Below are positions 36,282-48,520 of a stretch of 64,000 nt of DNA, piece after piece. The notes under the pieces were generated by a model that saw only the letters and a program-made list of their open reading frames with translations, did not search any database and had not been told where the DNA came from. The position numbers were made by a program, and so were the translations under genes. The stretch comes from Centroberyx gerrardi. Lineage: Eukaryota; Chordata; Actinopteri; Beryciformes; Berycidae. Every line of letters begins with the position of its first letter. Within the stretch, counting starts at the first letter, position 1. Location of the stretch: assembly GCF_048128805.1 (NCBI RefSeq), contig NC_136012.1, positions 10,452,621 through 10,516,620 on the forward strand. The letters run 5' to 3'.

Positions 36282-36517
36282 AATGTTGTAACTGAAACCA
36301 CAAAATTAAATGTAAACGACTCCCTGAGGTCAAAAGCCATTAAAACAAGCATGAATTATTATAAACAGCATGGTTTGGACAAACCAAAACGGTTGCTTGT
36401 ATACACCTACAGGGGAAAGAGCAATACAAATTTAAATATTTTAAACGAAACTGTAAATTGTCTGACTCATCCAGTTTTACATATCTTGTCCAATTGAAAT
36501 CTGAAACCTGCTCCTAC

Positions 36518-38905
36518 CTCCGGGGAACCATCAGAATCTCCGAATGCCTCAGCAAAGTCAGATGGACTTTTCCTCAGAGTCTGGTCAGCAGGCAGCGTGG
36601 TGTCGTTGTAAGATCTCACGAATTTGAAGTCACTGGTCCTAGAACCCGTTGTCAAGTAGGCGTCATAATTGTAAGTGCTGCGTAAAGTTCCTGTGCCGTC
36701 AACCTCTGCGTAATTGGGAGGGAGATAAGCGCTGGGGATGGCGACAGCTCCGTCAAACAACAGTCTGGGCTTCCTCCTGCGACAAAACCTCACACCCAGG
36801 ATGACAATAATGAAGGTCAGGAAAAAGGTGGAGACGGAAACCAGCGCGATGATCAGATAAGAAGTCAGTTTGGAATTGCTCTCATCATAAGACATATCTT
36901 TCAGTTCTGGCACTTCAGCCAAGTTATCAGAAATAAGTAAATACATGGCACAAGTGGCAGAAAGAGGGGGCTGTCCGTTATCTTTCACTGACACAATAAG
37001 GTTCTGTTTCATGCTGTCAGATTCAGAAATGTCCCGCTGTGTCCTGATCTCTCCACTGTGGAGACCAATAGCGAAAAGTCCCGGATCAGTGGATTTGACT
37101 ATATGATAGGACAGCCAGGCGTTCTGTCCGGAGTCCGCATCAACCGCTATCACCTTGGACACCAGAGAGCCTCCGTGCGCAGCTTTGGGGACAAGCTCGG
37201 TCATGAAAGAGTTGCCCTCCGGGGCGGGGTACAGTATCTGGGGAGAGTTGTCATTCGCATCTGTTATGAAGACACTGACAGTCACGTTGCCACTGAGCGG
37301 GGGAGAGCCGTTGTCTCTGGCCATCACGTGGACTTTAAAGCTTCTGAACTGTTCATAATCAAAGGGCCTCACAGCGTGGATCACCCCCGTGTCACCGTTA
37401 ATGGATATATAGAAGGAGAGCGGGGTACCGTTCACCTCACCAGGTAAAAGCGAATAAATCACTGTACCGTTTTGTCTCCAGTCTGGGTCTCGAGCAGTAA
37501 CGGAGCATAAAGTGGAGCCAGGTTTGTTATTTTCAGTCACGTAGGCGCTATAGGACTGTTCCTCAAACACAGGTGGGTTATCGTTGACGTCGGCTACTGA
37601 TAACTGAACACTTTTAGAGGAGGAAAGAGGCGGAGAGCCCTCGTCGGTGGCAGTGATTGTAATGTTGTAATCAGACACTAGTTCACGGTCCAGTTGGCCC
37701 GTGGTCACCAGAGAATAGTAGTTTTTGATGGAAGGAACCAACTTAAAAGGGACGTTTTGCTGAATGGAGCAGCGAACCTGTCGGTTATTCTCAGAGTCTC
37801 TATCCTGCACGTTAATGATGCCCACCTCTGTAGCAGGTGAGACGTTCTCTGGTATTGGATTGGTCAGAGATTTTAGATGTATCACTGGGGCATTGTCATT
37901 GATATCAGAAATATCTATGATGACTTTGGCATAGGATGCTAACCCTAAACCATCCTTTGCTTTGATGCGTAACTCAAAAGATGTCATATCTTCATAATCA
38001 ATTTTACCCACAATCCTAATGTCCCCCTTTTTATGATCAATAACAAATGTTTTCTTGTCCGATTCTGATATGAGATCAAAATCATAGGTTACCGCCCCAT
38101 TTATTCCTTCATCTGCATCAGTAGCACTCACTGTAAGCACTGCAGTATCCAGTGGAGAGTTTTCAGGTAAACTGGCTTTATAGATTGCCTGGCTAAAGAC
38201 TGGGGCGTTATCATTGGCATCCAGTACAATTATGTGTATGACTACAGTCCCCGACCTCGGAGGAGAGCCACCGTCCATAGCTGTCAGTAGTAACTGTATT
38301 TCTCCATTTTGTTCACGATCAAGCTCTTTCTCAAGGACTAAATTCACAGCATCGTTGTCAACATCTAGAAGGAAGTGGTCGTTTCTCTGTATACTATACT
38401 TTTGAACTGAGTTCTGTCCTATATCTGCATCATGGGCCTCTCCGACTAGGAAACGAGCTCCTTTCCCTGCTGATTCTCTAATTTCTATATTTATTTGAGC
38501 CTCGTTAAATTGCGGGGAGTTGTCATTTATATCTTGAACGTGAAAATTAATGTGATGAAGCTCCAGGGGATTTTCTAATACAAGTTCCTGCTTCAAAACG
38601 CACGACGCCTTCTTCGCACAATGCCCTTCTCTGTCAATCCTGTCAGCAATAATCAAATTTCCAGTGTTCAAATTAATGTCACAATACCGTCTGTCGTTTC
38701 CTTCTGTGTCAATACGTGCCTTGCGAGAGGATAGTTTGATCGGTTCCAATCCCAGATCCTTAGCTATATTTCCAATGACAGACCCGCGTTTCATTTCTTC
38801 TGGAAAAGAATAGGTCACATCCCCGTACACCGTGTTGGAGTAAGGCCCCAGAAATAAAACAAAGCCGTGGAAAAGGGATATCAAAGAGAAGGCTTGATAC
38901 AACAT
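36518..38905 (-). CDS. pcdh2g: V9: protocadherin gamma-like variable exon with V2/V3-type 3' end
   Basis: 796 codons from [10 protein letters not shown]. The open frame runs on upstream to 39142 and through the promoter element, so the most distal Met is not the start. The signal peptide is followed by [12 protein letters not shown]1 has CAKKASC, as in V2. EC2 is short ([16 protein letters not shown]). EC3 is unlike any other in the window. Private changes in the conserved half: NVSPATEVG at the start of EC4, [14 protein letters not shown] and VRPFDYEQF in EC5, and ITDANDN as the EC5/EC6 linker, shared with V14. The tail [13 protein letters not shown] and the intronic flank are of the V2/V3 type, which suggests a recombinant exon. 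The donor is GAG|GTAGGA. Confidence 0.95.
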
Positions 38906-39122
38906 CCTCAGAGGAGAAAAAGAAATATCGCCAGTTACTGACAATACATCAAAATCGATGAGACGAAAATGATCTGTTTGCTTATGAAATTGCAGCTTAT
39001 TTTCCGCGATAGAATAACAGCGATATGAACATCTCCATGGGTTTGTAACGCCGTGGTAAACCCTAAGATGTGATAACTTAAGTGGGTGGAGACGTGGGTT
39101 GTCTACAGCAACTGAATTTACA

Positions 39123-39146
39123 CTAGTAAATTGCGACACCATGAGT
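39123..39146 (-). promoter_or_regulatory. CSE promoter element of V9
   Basis: Core ttgcgacaccatgagt; CGCT becomes CGCA on the transcribed strand, but gcgacacc is kept. 218 bp upstream of the chosen ATG. A GGTGGAGACGTG box lies at about 39085-39096. Confidence 0.75.
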
Positions 39147-39305
39147 ACGTTTCAAATATAGCATAGCCCTAAAACTATAAACCTATGCAATTATTAATCA
39201 GCTACTTGTTTGACCAATTTCATGCCCCCTAAAAACCGTGAGCCATTCATTAATTTCGAAAACAAATCGTATAGGTGCGGTAGGAACAAAGACGTTTAAG
39301 TGTGT

Positions 39306-39326
39306 TTCAGCACCATGGACAGAGAA
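39306..39326 (+). promoter_or_regulatory. RE1/NRSE upstream of V9
   Basis: TTCAGCACC-AT-GGACAG, both halves intact. About 160 bp upstream of the promoter element, the closest pair in the window. Confidence 0.8.
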
Positions 39327-39613
39327 ATGTAATGTCAAACTCACAACCTACAAAACAAAGCCGCTTAGCGTAATCGTTTACATATTTAGTTTACTACTTA
39401 AAGACTTAAAAAGGTCCTGGATAATGTAGTGATTAAAATGAAGATTAAAACCTTAAAATATTTTTTTCACTAATCACACGGTAACTGATAGCCTACAATT
39501 TAATTAACTTTTTGTTTGCAGTGCCTGCAGCTGCCATGGCTTCAAACTACTGTAATATAACAAAATCTAATATGACCTGATTATAAAATATACTTTATTG
39601 ATATTAATCCTAC

Positions 39614-42031
39614 CTCTGGCAATGTATCTGCATCTCCAAACGCCTCAGCAAAGTCACTTGGACTTTTCCTCAGAGTCTGGTCAGCAGGCAGCGTGTTGTC
39701 ATTGTAAGATTTCACGAACTTGAAGTCACTGGTTCTAGAGCCCGTTGTCAAGTAGGCGTCATAATTGTAAGTGCTGCGTAAAGTTCCTGTGCCGTCAACC
39801 TCTGCGTAATTGGGAGGGAGATAAGCGCTGGGGATGGCGACCGCTCCGTCAAACAACAGTCTGGGCTTTCTCCTGCGACAAAACCTCACACCCAGGATGA
39901 CAATAATGAAGGTCAGGAAAAAGGTGGAGACGGAAACCAGCGCGATGATCAGATAAGAGGTCAGCTTGGAATTGCTCTCATCATAAGACATATCCTTCAA
40001 TTCTGGCACTTCAGCCAAGTTGTCAGAAATGAGTAAATACATGGCACAGGTGGCAGAGAGAGAGGGCTGTCCGTTATCTTTCACTGACACAATAAGGTTC
40101 TGTTTCATGCTGTCAGATTCAGAAATGTCCCGCTGTGTCCTGATCTCTCCGCTGTGGAGACCAATAGTGAAAAGTCCCGGATCAGTGGATTTGACTATAT
40201 GATAGGACAGCCAGGCGTTCTGTCCGGAGTCCGCGTCCACCGCTATCACCTTGGACACCAGAGAGCCTCCGTGCGCAGCTTTGGGGATCAGCTCGGTCAT
40301 GAAGGAGTTGCCCTCCGGGGCGGGATACAGTATCTGAGGAGAGTTGTCATTCACATCTGTTATGAAGACACCCACACTCACATTGCTACTGAGAGGAGGA
40401 GAACCGTTGTCTCTGGCCAGCACGTGGACTTTAAAGCTCCTGAACTGTTCATAATCAAACGACCTCACAGCGTGGATCACCCCCGTGTCTCCGTCAACTG
40501 ATAGATAAGAGGACATCGAGGCTCCGTTCACCTCACCAGCTATAAGAGAATAAATCACTGTACCGTTTTGTCTCCAGTCTGGGTCTCGAGCAGTAACGGA
40601 GCATAAAGTGGAGCCAGGTTTGTTATTTTCAGTTACGTAGGCACTGTAGACCTGTTCCTCAAACACAGGTGGGTTGTCGTTGACGTCGGCTACTGACAGC
40701 TGAACAGTTTTAGAGGAGGACAGAGGCGGAGAGCCCTCGTCGATGGCAGTGATTGTAATGTTGTAATCAGACACTAGTTCACGGTCCAGTTGGCCCGTGG
40801 TCACCAGAGAATAGTAGTTTTTAATGGACGGAACCAACTTAAAAGGGGCATTTTGCTGAATGGAGCAGCGGACCTGTCGGTTATTCTCAGAGTCTCTATC
40901 CTGCACGTTAATGATGCCCACCTCTGTACCAGGTGACACGTTCTCTGGTATGGGGTTAGACAGCGATTTTAAACTAATGACAGGGGCATTGTCGTTAACA
41001 TCGATTAAATCAATAATTAATGTAGAATAGGACGTCAAACCTAAACCATCCTTTGCCCTAATTTGCAATTCATATGAAGATTCCTCTTCATAATCTATTG
41101 AGCCAATGATTGTTATGTCTCCAGTGTTTTGGTCTAGAGAAAATAACTTACTATAATCCTCAGATAAATGATCAAAATCATACGTTACCTCACCATTTAC
41201 TCCATCGTCTGCATCAGTAGCACTCACTGTAACCACTACAGTATCTAGAGGAGAGTTTTCAAGCAGACTGGCTTTATAGACGGCCTGACTGAACACTGGG
41301 GCATTATCATTAGCATCCAGTACAGTGACGTGTATGACTACAGTACCTGATCTTTGAGGAGACCCACCATCCAGAGCTGTCAGCAGCAATTTCAGGTCCT
41401 GCTGTTCCTCACGGTTTAACTCTTTTTCCAAAACCAACTCGCTATATTTTCGTCCTCCACTTTTTGTGTTAACGTTTATAACGAAGTGGTTATTCTTCTG
41501 CAATGAATAGCTCTGAACTGCATTCTGTCCTATGTCTAGATCATGGGCCTCTCCTAATAAGAACCGAGCTCCTTTATCAGCTAATTCATGTATTTCAATA
41601 TGTATTGTGTCCTCACTGAATTGTGGCGGGTTATCGTTGATATCTTGGATATGGATACTAACGCGGTGAAGTTCTAGTGGATTTTCCAACACAATTTCTA
41701 TTTTTAAAATACACGTCGCCTTCTTGCCACACAAGCTCTCTCTGTCAATCCGGTCAGCAACGATCAGATCTCCCGAAATCAGCGCCAAGTCAAAATACTG
41801 TCTACGGTTCCCCTCGGTATCAATACGTGCTTTTCGTGCGGATAGTCTGGCGACCTCCAGGCCCAGATCCTTGGCTATATTTCCTACAACAGATCCGTGT
41901 TTCATTTCCTCTGGAAAAGAATAGCTCACGTCTGCATCTGAAATGCGAAACGCGAGAAAAACGACTGCAACGACCCAGATATTGGTACTATTTCCATTAT
42001 TTCCTCTCTTCATAGCGAGATGACGGCACAT
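39614..42031 (-). CDS. pcdh2g: V10: protocadherin gamma-like variable exon
   Basis: 806 codons from [10 protein letters not shown], or 800 from the second Met at 42013. The signal peptide is unlike the other exons ([18 protein letters not shown]). EC1 has CGKKATC and the linker [11 protein letters not shown]2 is the long type ([21 protein letters not shown], with N for the usual D in LDRE). EC3 ends LIDVNDN. EC4 has [10 protein letters not shown] and EC5 has [14 protein letters not shown] and HVLARDNGS, so the homogenised half carries several private changes. LDRE at the EC2 calcium site becoming LNRE may weaken one ligand. The tail is [14 protein letters not shown]. It has no duplicate in the window. 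Confidence 0.95.
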
Positions 42032-42206
42032 CTCACCGAATTGCTATAGGTCTAATTTTAGAGAAAAAAAAGTCAGATAAGGAAGATATAGAAATAACAT
42101 GCAAACCAATGCCAAGATATTGTACTTGTTCTCTCGATTCAATGCACCAGCATTTAGCTTTGCTTTTTCGACCACTGTGGGTGTGGGAAGAGATATTCTA
42201 CTAAAG

Positions 42207-42230
42207 CATGTGGATAGCGACACCATGTGC
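42207..42230 (-). promoter_or_regulatory. CSE promoter element of V10
   Basis: Plus strand catgtggatagcgacaccat, CGCT core intact, about 180 bp upstream of the start. The companion box is GGGTGTGGGAAG. Confidence 0.78.
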
Positions 42231-43159
42231 ACAATTTTAAAATAACAGATCAAATATCTTGCTCAGTACGTGACCATTACGGTAACACTAAAATAACAAG
42301 CAGGTTAGTGTATATGTGATGATATCAAGACACATAAAATTGCAAAAAAAAAGACATGGTCTTGGAAAAAAGCGTCTAGGACGGGTTTTCAATCAAGCAA
42401 CCTGACATTGATTTCAACATAGGTATCTGCCCCTAAACACAAGAGAAACGTAAAAGAAATCAATAGAAATTATTCTTAAGCAATCAAGTCTGAATAGAAT
42501 AGGCTATAAAGATGAAAATCACCATTTGCACCATATAGAAGACAAAGCTTTGATTCTTCCCACCAATGCATGAATTACTGTGAGCGACAACACGCACATT
42601 TTCCAGGGTATGAAAAGATGAAATATTGCAATTACAACTGACACATCTAGTATATGAACAGGAGAAAATATATCATAACCATGGGTAGTGGCCCAGTCAC
42701 CACTGTCAGGGACTCCTGACATCAAAATGTTCTCGTAATCTCGTAATCTTTCAAGAGATCAGGCAACCAACAACAAATTAGTTTGAAAAAGGCAAGTTTT
42801 CCATTTAGACGGACAAACACAAGACCATTGGCATTTTGCAGACGTTAAGCAATAGCTGCTAAAACATATAATAGGCCATCTATTTTGACAGCTTTCGCTT
42901 TTAAACGATAATTACCATAGATATCCAATGTCCAGGAAGCAAGTTTAAAGCTCTCCCATAAATAACTGTATGACGTGGTGTGGTTTAAATAATAAATTGA
43001 GCCGTAGTCATTAAATAGAAAAAAAATAGCTAAACGTTGATAGTTTATTAAAATTACATTCCATGCAGTTTGTGTGTATAAAACTGTTTGGGATGCCAAG
43101 AACGAGAAAAAATTTGAAGCATAATAGAAAGTTCTTTGACACAGAAAACGTTTTAAACC

Positions 43160-43243
43160 CATCAAAATATCCCTCAGACATTTATTTGGATAATTTTTCA
43201 GAGATCCTGCTCAGTATTCAGCGCGTTGTCACTGTACGATAAG
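43160..43243 (-). pseudogene. Decayed relic of a variable-exon 3' end
   Basis: The minus strand near 43200-43240 reads like SYSDNALNTEQDL, related to [13 protein letters not shown]. cagcgcgttgtcactgta matches the exon's cagcgtgttgtcattgta. There is no usable donor. A duplicate lies at 61117. Confidence 0.55.
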
Positions 43244-43453
43244 GAAAATTAAGTAATTGATGAAACGTGAAAAAGACAAAGCCGATTTAATCTCGCACAA
43301 GTTGCCAAATGAAGTTTTACCGTCGAGTAAGACAACTCCATCTAATCAGATATTTTCAAAATATGTTATCTGTAACAAATAAAAACTACTCCATGAACAA
43401 TGAAAGTCGCAAAAGCACCACGTTTTTTAGCCCGCATTGAATCCCTTATTGAG

Positions 43454-43475
43454 CAGCACGGAATATCTTGGACAG
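43454..43475 (+). promoter_or_regulatory. Possible RE1 with expanded half-site spacing
   Basis: CAGCAC, ten bases, then GGACAG: both half-site cores with 7 bp more than the canonical gap. It is kept in the paralogue at 61362. It is the only RE1-like site of V10. Confidence 0.35.
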
Positions 43476-43852
43476 GGAAAGCAACACCATAAGCAAACAG
43501 ATACGCTTTTCCCGTGTACACAACCTATAAATGTACTAAACAAATTAAGTTCCAATTTATATTAGATTCCTTATGCTTATCGCAGAAGAATATACAGGAG
43601 TAAGAAGGGTGTTTCGAAATCGAATGGGATAGCCTATACTTTATGCAAAATATGAGCATCAATACAAACTCGTTAAACTGCTGCTATTGGACTAAAAAGC
43701 AAAAGTGTGGTTTGAGGGGCATGCTAGTTTTACTCTTCCAGCGTTAAACTCTTCTAGAAGACACGTAGGCTCCTCAAAAGCAGCAGCACGGGCAGATAAT
43801 CTTAAAAGAACAAAATTTCGAAACAGATGTGTCCAAGAATCAAATTTCCTTA

Positions 43853-43885
43853 AGGCCTGCCTCTGGGGTGAGTTAATGTAGTAGC
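43853..43885 (-). pseudogene. Possible relic of a V13-type exon-intron border
   Basis: aaggcctgcctctgg resembles gaggcctacctctgg at the V13 donor, with GT changed to GC. A duplicate lies at 61754. Too short for certainty. Confidence 0.3.
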
Positions 43886-44383
43886 CTAACATATTCGAGG
43901 GATCAACTGCATACATTACATTGGCATTTACATCAAAAGGCGCTTAAAATAACTCCATGAACGTGGATTGACAGGAATGATATTTTACCCTGGAACACTT
44001 TGCAGGATATGACTATGCACTATTAAATAATGAACTAAGGTTGATTGAGCAGCAAATATGCACAAAAACGATTCCTGTAATGCTATTACCTTCAGGAACA
44101 TGTCAAATCAAATTGTTCATCACTCCGTAGTATGTGGGTTAAAGACATTACATTTACACCATTGAAGTAATGTTAATTAATTCAATTTAGCAAAAATTAT
44201 GCAAAGCAAAATTTTAAAAAAAAAGTCCAGTATATATACACAGTATACACACCCACACAAATGAAATAGTTAGGTAACAAATCATTCGTAAGACAATTAA
44301 AAATGCTTTAAAATTACTCTGATTAACCTATATTATTGTATAATTATTGGAATTGCGTTATTTCAGCAAAAATCGTGTCCTAC

Positions 44384-46780
44384 CTCGGGAGATCCCTCGG
44401 AGTCTCCAAATGCATCAATAAAGTCTGTTGGACTTTTCCTCAGAGTCTGGTCAGCAGGCAGTGTGTTGTCATTGTAAGATCTCACGAACTTGAAGTCACT
44501 GGTTCTAGAGCCCGTTGTCAAGTAGGCGTCATAATTGTACGTGCTGCGTAAAGTTCCTGTGCCGTCAACCTCTGCGTAATTGGGAGGGAGATAAGCGCTG
44601 GGGATGGCGACCGCTCCGTCAAACAACAGTCTAGGCTTTCTCCTGCGACAAAACCTCACACCCAAGATGACAATAATGAAGGTCAGGAAAAAGGTGGAGA
44701 CGGAAACCAGCGCGATGATCAGATAAGAAGTCAGTTTGGAATTGCTCTCATCGTAAGACATATCTTTCAGTTCTGGCACTTCAGCCAAGTTATCAGAAAT
44801 TAGTAAAAAGATGGCACAGGTGGCAGAGAGAGGGGGCTGTCCGTTATCTTTCACTGCCACAATAAGGTTCTGTTTCATGCTGTCAGATTCAGAAATGTCC
44901 CGCTGTGTCCTGATCTCTCCGCTGTGGGGATCAATAGTGAAAAGTCCCGGATCAGTGGATTTGACTATATGATAGGACAGCCAGGCGTTCTGCCCGGAGT
45001 CCGCATCCACCGCTATCACCTTGGACACCAGAGAGGCTCCGTGCGCAGCTCTGGGAACCAGCTCGGTCATGAAGGAGTTGCCCTCCGGGGCGGGGTACAG
45101 TATCTGAGGAGAGTTATCATTCACATCCGTTATGAAGACACTGACGGTCACGTTGCTGCTGAGCGGCGGAGAACCGTTGTCTCTGGCCATCATGTGGACT
45201 TTAAAGCTCCTGAACTGTTCATAATCAAACGACCTCACAGCGTGGATCACCCCCGTGTCTCCATTAACGGACAGATAGGATGACACCGGGGCGCCGTTCA
45301 CCTCACCAGGTAAAAGCGAATAAATCACTGTGCCGTTTTGTCTCCAGTCTGGGTCTCGAGCAGTAACGGAGCATAACGTGGAGCCAGGTTTGTTGTTTTC
45401 AGTCACGTAGGCGCTGTAGGACTGTTCCTCAAACACAGGTGGGTTGTCGTTGACGTCGGCAACAGATAGCTGAACAGTTACAGAGGAGGACAGAGGCGGA
45501 GAGCCCTGGTCGGTGGCAGTGATTGTGACGTTATAATCAGACACTAGTTCACGGTCCAGTTGGCCCGTGGTCACCAGAGAATAGTAGTTTTTGATGGAGG
45601 GAACCAACTTAAAATGGACGTTTTGCTGAATGGAGCAGCGGACCACTCGGTTATTCTCAGAGTCTCTATCCTGCACGTTAATGATGCCCACCTCTGTACC
45701 AGGTGACACGTTCTCTGGTATGGGATTAGTCAGTGATTTTACATATATCACTGGGGCGTTGTCATTTATATCTGTAATATCAATAATCACCGTGGAGTAT
45801 GATGCCAATCCAAGGCCGTCTTTTGCACTGATTCGGAGTTCATGTGAGGACTCTTCCTCATAATCTATTGGCCCATTAACTTTCACTTCACCTGTTTTTT
45901 CATCAAGGGAAAATACATTGCTATCTTCTGAGACATGATCAAGTTCATATCTCACTTCACCGTTAACTCCTTCATCTGCATCAGTAGCACTCACTCTAAC
46001 CACTACAGTATCCAGAGGAGAGTTTTCAGGCAGACTCGCTTTATAGACGGCCTGGCTAAATACTGGGGCGTTATCATTAGCATCCAGTACAGTGACTTGT
46101 ACGACTACAGTACCTGATCTCTGAGGAGAGCCACCATCAAGAGCTGTCAGAAGAAAAATCATTTCCTGATCATTTTCACGGTCTAATTCTTTCTCCAACA
46201 CCAATTCACAGCGCATTCGAGACCCTGATTTTGTATCAACATTCAAAACAAAATGATCATTCCTTTGTAGAGTATAGCCTTTCACACCATTATCTCCAAT
46301 ATCCGCATCATGAGCTTCATCTAAAGAAAAGCGAGCTCCTTTGTATGTCGATTCTCGAATTTCCACCTTAATTATCTCCTTTTTAAATGCCGGAACGTTA
46401 TCGTTAATATCTTGGATATGAAGACTAATGCGATGCAGCTCCAATGGGTTCTCCAATACAAGCTCCAATTTTAAGACGCAGGAAGGCTTCTTGCCACAAA
46501 GAGCTTCTCTGTCGATCCTCTCGGCTACAATCAAATCTCCCTTACTCAGGTTTATGTCACAGTATCGTTTTCTGTCCGCTTCAGTGTCAATACGGGCCTT
46601 TCGAGCAGACAGTCTGCTCACATCCAGCCCAAGATCCTTGGCGATATTTCCAATAACAGATCCTTGTTTCATCTCTTCTGGAAAAGAATAGCTGATGTCC
46701 CCGTAAGTGGAATACAGTGTCGAAAGGATCACAGAAAAGCTGACGGCAAGGCTTGCCAACGGGAATCCTTTGTATCCCAT
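44384..46780 (-). CDS. pcdh2g: V11: protocadherin gamma-like variable exon
   Basis: 799 codons from [10 protein letters not shown], chosen over a Met five codons upstream by alignment. Signal peptide 1 to about 26. EC1 has CGKKPSC. EC2 has [22 protein letters not shown], with an extra Cys that no other exon has. EC3 has [26 protein letters not shown]4 has [14 protein letters not shown] and [20 protein letters not shown]6 has [10 protein letters not shown] in place of [10 protein letters not shown]. The start of EC6 has RAAHGASLV, shared in part with V12 and V15. The tail is [21 protein letters not shown]15 is its duplicate. Confidence 0.96.
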
Positions 46781-46999
46781 ATTTGATCCAAGCAATTGCA
46801 GGTCTTCCTTTAGGGATAAAATACCTCAAAATGTTCGTCAAAATAATCCAAATATCATTGAAATGTCTTGACAATGTAAATATCGCAAGCACTAAAACTG
46901 CATTCAAGACGTGTTTTTCACCGTCCTGATCACTATCTGAAAGATACACTAGCATTGGTAGAGAGAAGGAGAGGTGGAGGCTCTCTATCTCGGTCTACG

Positions 47000-47023
47000 A
47001 TGGTGAACAGCGACACTATGAGC
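47000..47023 (-). promoter_or_regulatory. CSE promoter element of V11
   Basis: Plus strand atggtgaacagcgacactat with intact CGCT core, about 220 bp upstream of the ATG. The companion box GGTGGA lies about 40 bp nearer the gene. Confidence 0.8.
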
Positions 47024-47320
47024 ATCCCTGAGAAATTACACAATAGAAATAGAACACGTGCGTAGAACAGGCCTAGGGTGCAGTACATTACGTTAAGGAA
47101 ACTAAATATTTGTTCTGTTGCTTAAATACACAGGTCACTTCATTCTGACCTACATAAAATTAATTTTAGCAATTCGTATAACCAAATGTCATGGAAAAGA
47201 CAGATTGTTGGTGTTAATAAGCACTACTTAAAATGCCATATTTCAAAGCAGGAATGGTAAACATTTCCTCTTGTCAAATCCGCTAAGTCCTCACAGATAT
47301 TTAAAGCAGCAATTCAAAAC

Positions 47321-47377
47321 ATTTTTCCGTTTGTTTTTGTTTGTTTTTTTTTTGTTTTGTTTTTTGTTTTGTTTTGG
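47321..47377. repeat. T/G low-complexity tract
   Basis: TTTTG-type units, unstable simple sequence. Confidence 0.85.
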
Positions 47378-47455
47378 AATCCCAGTTCAGCTCTCCCCAC
47401 CTGCACGATACCATATTATTACTAAAAGGAAAATTAATAATTCTAGGCCTGATAT

Positions 47456-47570
47456 TAATAACACCACTACTACTGCTAGTCCGACAAGTACTACTACTAC
47501 TACTATACTACTGCTACTAATACTAATGCAACTACGACTACTACTTCTAGTACTACTAATAATAATAACA
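47456..47570. repeat. Degenerate (ACT)n trinucleotide repeat
   Basis: About 115 bp of ACT/AAT/ACG units. Open frames across it are artefacts of the repeat. Confidence 0.85.
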
Positions 47571-47711
47571 GTGGCCACATAGTAGTACACCATTTGACCT
47601 AAAAAAAAATCCACACAATGTGAATTGAAGAAAAAACAACTATAATAATAAACGAATGACACTCTTCAGTCACTGAAGGTGCCACTCTCAACTTTTAAGT
47701 TCGAAGATCAT

Positions 47712-47732
47712 TTCAGCACCACGGAAAGAGAC
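47712..47732 (+). promoter_or_regulatory. RE1/NRSE upstream of V11
   Basis: TTCAGCACC-AC-GGAAAG: left half perfect, one change in the right half. About 690 bp upstream of the promoter element. Confidence 0.68.
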
Positions 47733-47868
47733 AATGACATCGAGAAACATCTCACCATCAAAAGACAGCATTTCTTCAGACAGACGCAAGGAGTAGAATT
47801 TCCACTTTAACAACTTAACTGTAATCGAAAATGTTTATATTGATTTTGTTCAGGCGCAGTTGCTTGCT

Positions 47869-47940
47869 TACTCAGGAGATCCTCGGAGTTTCTAAAGGCC
47901 TCAGCAAATTCGGATGATTTGTTCATTAATGTATGAACAG
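47869..47940 (-). pseudogene. Decayed 3' end of a variable exon
   Basis: On the minus strand it resembles SEFAEAFRNSED, like [12 protein letters not shown] of V11. The donor GT is lost. A similar relic is at 56702. Confidence 0.6.
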
Positions 47941-48353
47941 ATACTTTGTGAAATTAGCCCCAAAGACATTTACTGAAAAGCGCAAAACAGAACGGTCTCA
48001 TCTGTTGCAGAAACCGACATTAAATGACATAAGTTCTAGGTTAACTTCAAGATTTTGGCAGATGATTGAACTACAACTCTTGTCGGCCATGAAAAAAGCC
48101 TCTAAGATTCAAGTACACACGAACGTAACTTCAAACTGCAATATGAAGAGCAGTCTTTCAAGACAACAGTTAAATAACTAGAAATTAGTTAAACAAAGGC
48201 CAGTACTTCATTTAGACGGACAAACACAAAAATATTTGCATATTGTAAACATTATAGCTGCTAGACCACAGGAATCACGTTGCCTAACTGTACAAAAAAT
48301 TAAAAATGAATTTAAAAAATATATGACGTTTTGTTAAAATGTCAATGTCCTAC

Positions 48354-48462
48354 CTCTGGAGATCCCTCCGACTCTCCAAATACATCAGCAAAGTCTGTTG
48401 GACTTTTCCTCAGAGTCTGATGAGCAGGCAGCGTGTTGTCATTGTAAGATCTCACAAACGTG
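48354..48462 (-). pseudogene. Orphan 3' end of a lost variable exon, well kept
   Basis: Reads [35 protein letters not shown] in frame (about 35 codons), then an intact GTAGG donor. At about 48455-48465 it breaks, at ACAAACGTGAAAGG, into V13-type flank, which leads into V12. Only DQ to HQ and the lost upstream part mark it as broken. Confidence 0.85.
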
Positions 48463-48520
48463 AAAGGAAAATGAATTGTTTAAATGCATATCCTGAAACG
48501 TAACATTAATTGAGGCCTAC

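Larger units (their letters stand above)
34196..36517. other. Spacer V8-V9: promoter of V8, RE1, repeats, orphan exon end, 3' flank of V9
   Basis: No complete gene is seen. 34196-36281 is the paralogue of the V12-V13 spacer (50912-53014), with the same trinucleotide repeat and old MITE. At 36281 the match stops abruptly in the middle of an exon end. 36282-36517 is the V2/V3-type flank that leads into V9. Confidence 0.82.
38906..39613. other. Short spacer V9-V10: promoter of V9, RE1, 3' flank of V10
   Basis: The shortest spacer in the window (about 0.7 kb), with the promoter element, an RE1 and AT-rich sequence. Nothing else is seen. Confidence 0.8.
42032..44383. other. Spacer V10-V11: promoter of V10, exon-end relics, 3' flank of V11
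   Basis: No complete gene is seen. From about 42873 rightwards it is the paralogue of the V14-V15 spacer (from about 60728). It contains two relics of variable-exon ends (near 43195 and 43853) and a split RE1-like site. Confidence 0.78.
46781..48520. other. Spacer V11-V12: promoter of V11, repeats, RE1, two exon-end remains
   Basis: No complete gene is seen. It has T-rich and ACT-rich low-complexity DNA, an RE1, a decayed exon end at 47869 and a well-kept orphan exon end at 48354. The part from 47.4 to 47.9 kb resembles the V13-V14 spacer (56.1-56.8 kb). Confidence 0.8.

Noticed and set aside
38906-39142. N-terminal extension of V9 by 79 codons
   Set aside because: The open frame runs through the promoter element and has no counterpart in the other exons. 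MLYQAFSL aligns with their starts.
47271-47662. Open frames on both strands across the ACT and T-rich tracts
   Set aside because: Composition is explained entirely by simple repeats.
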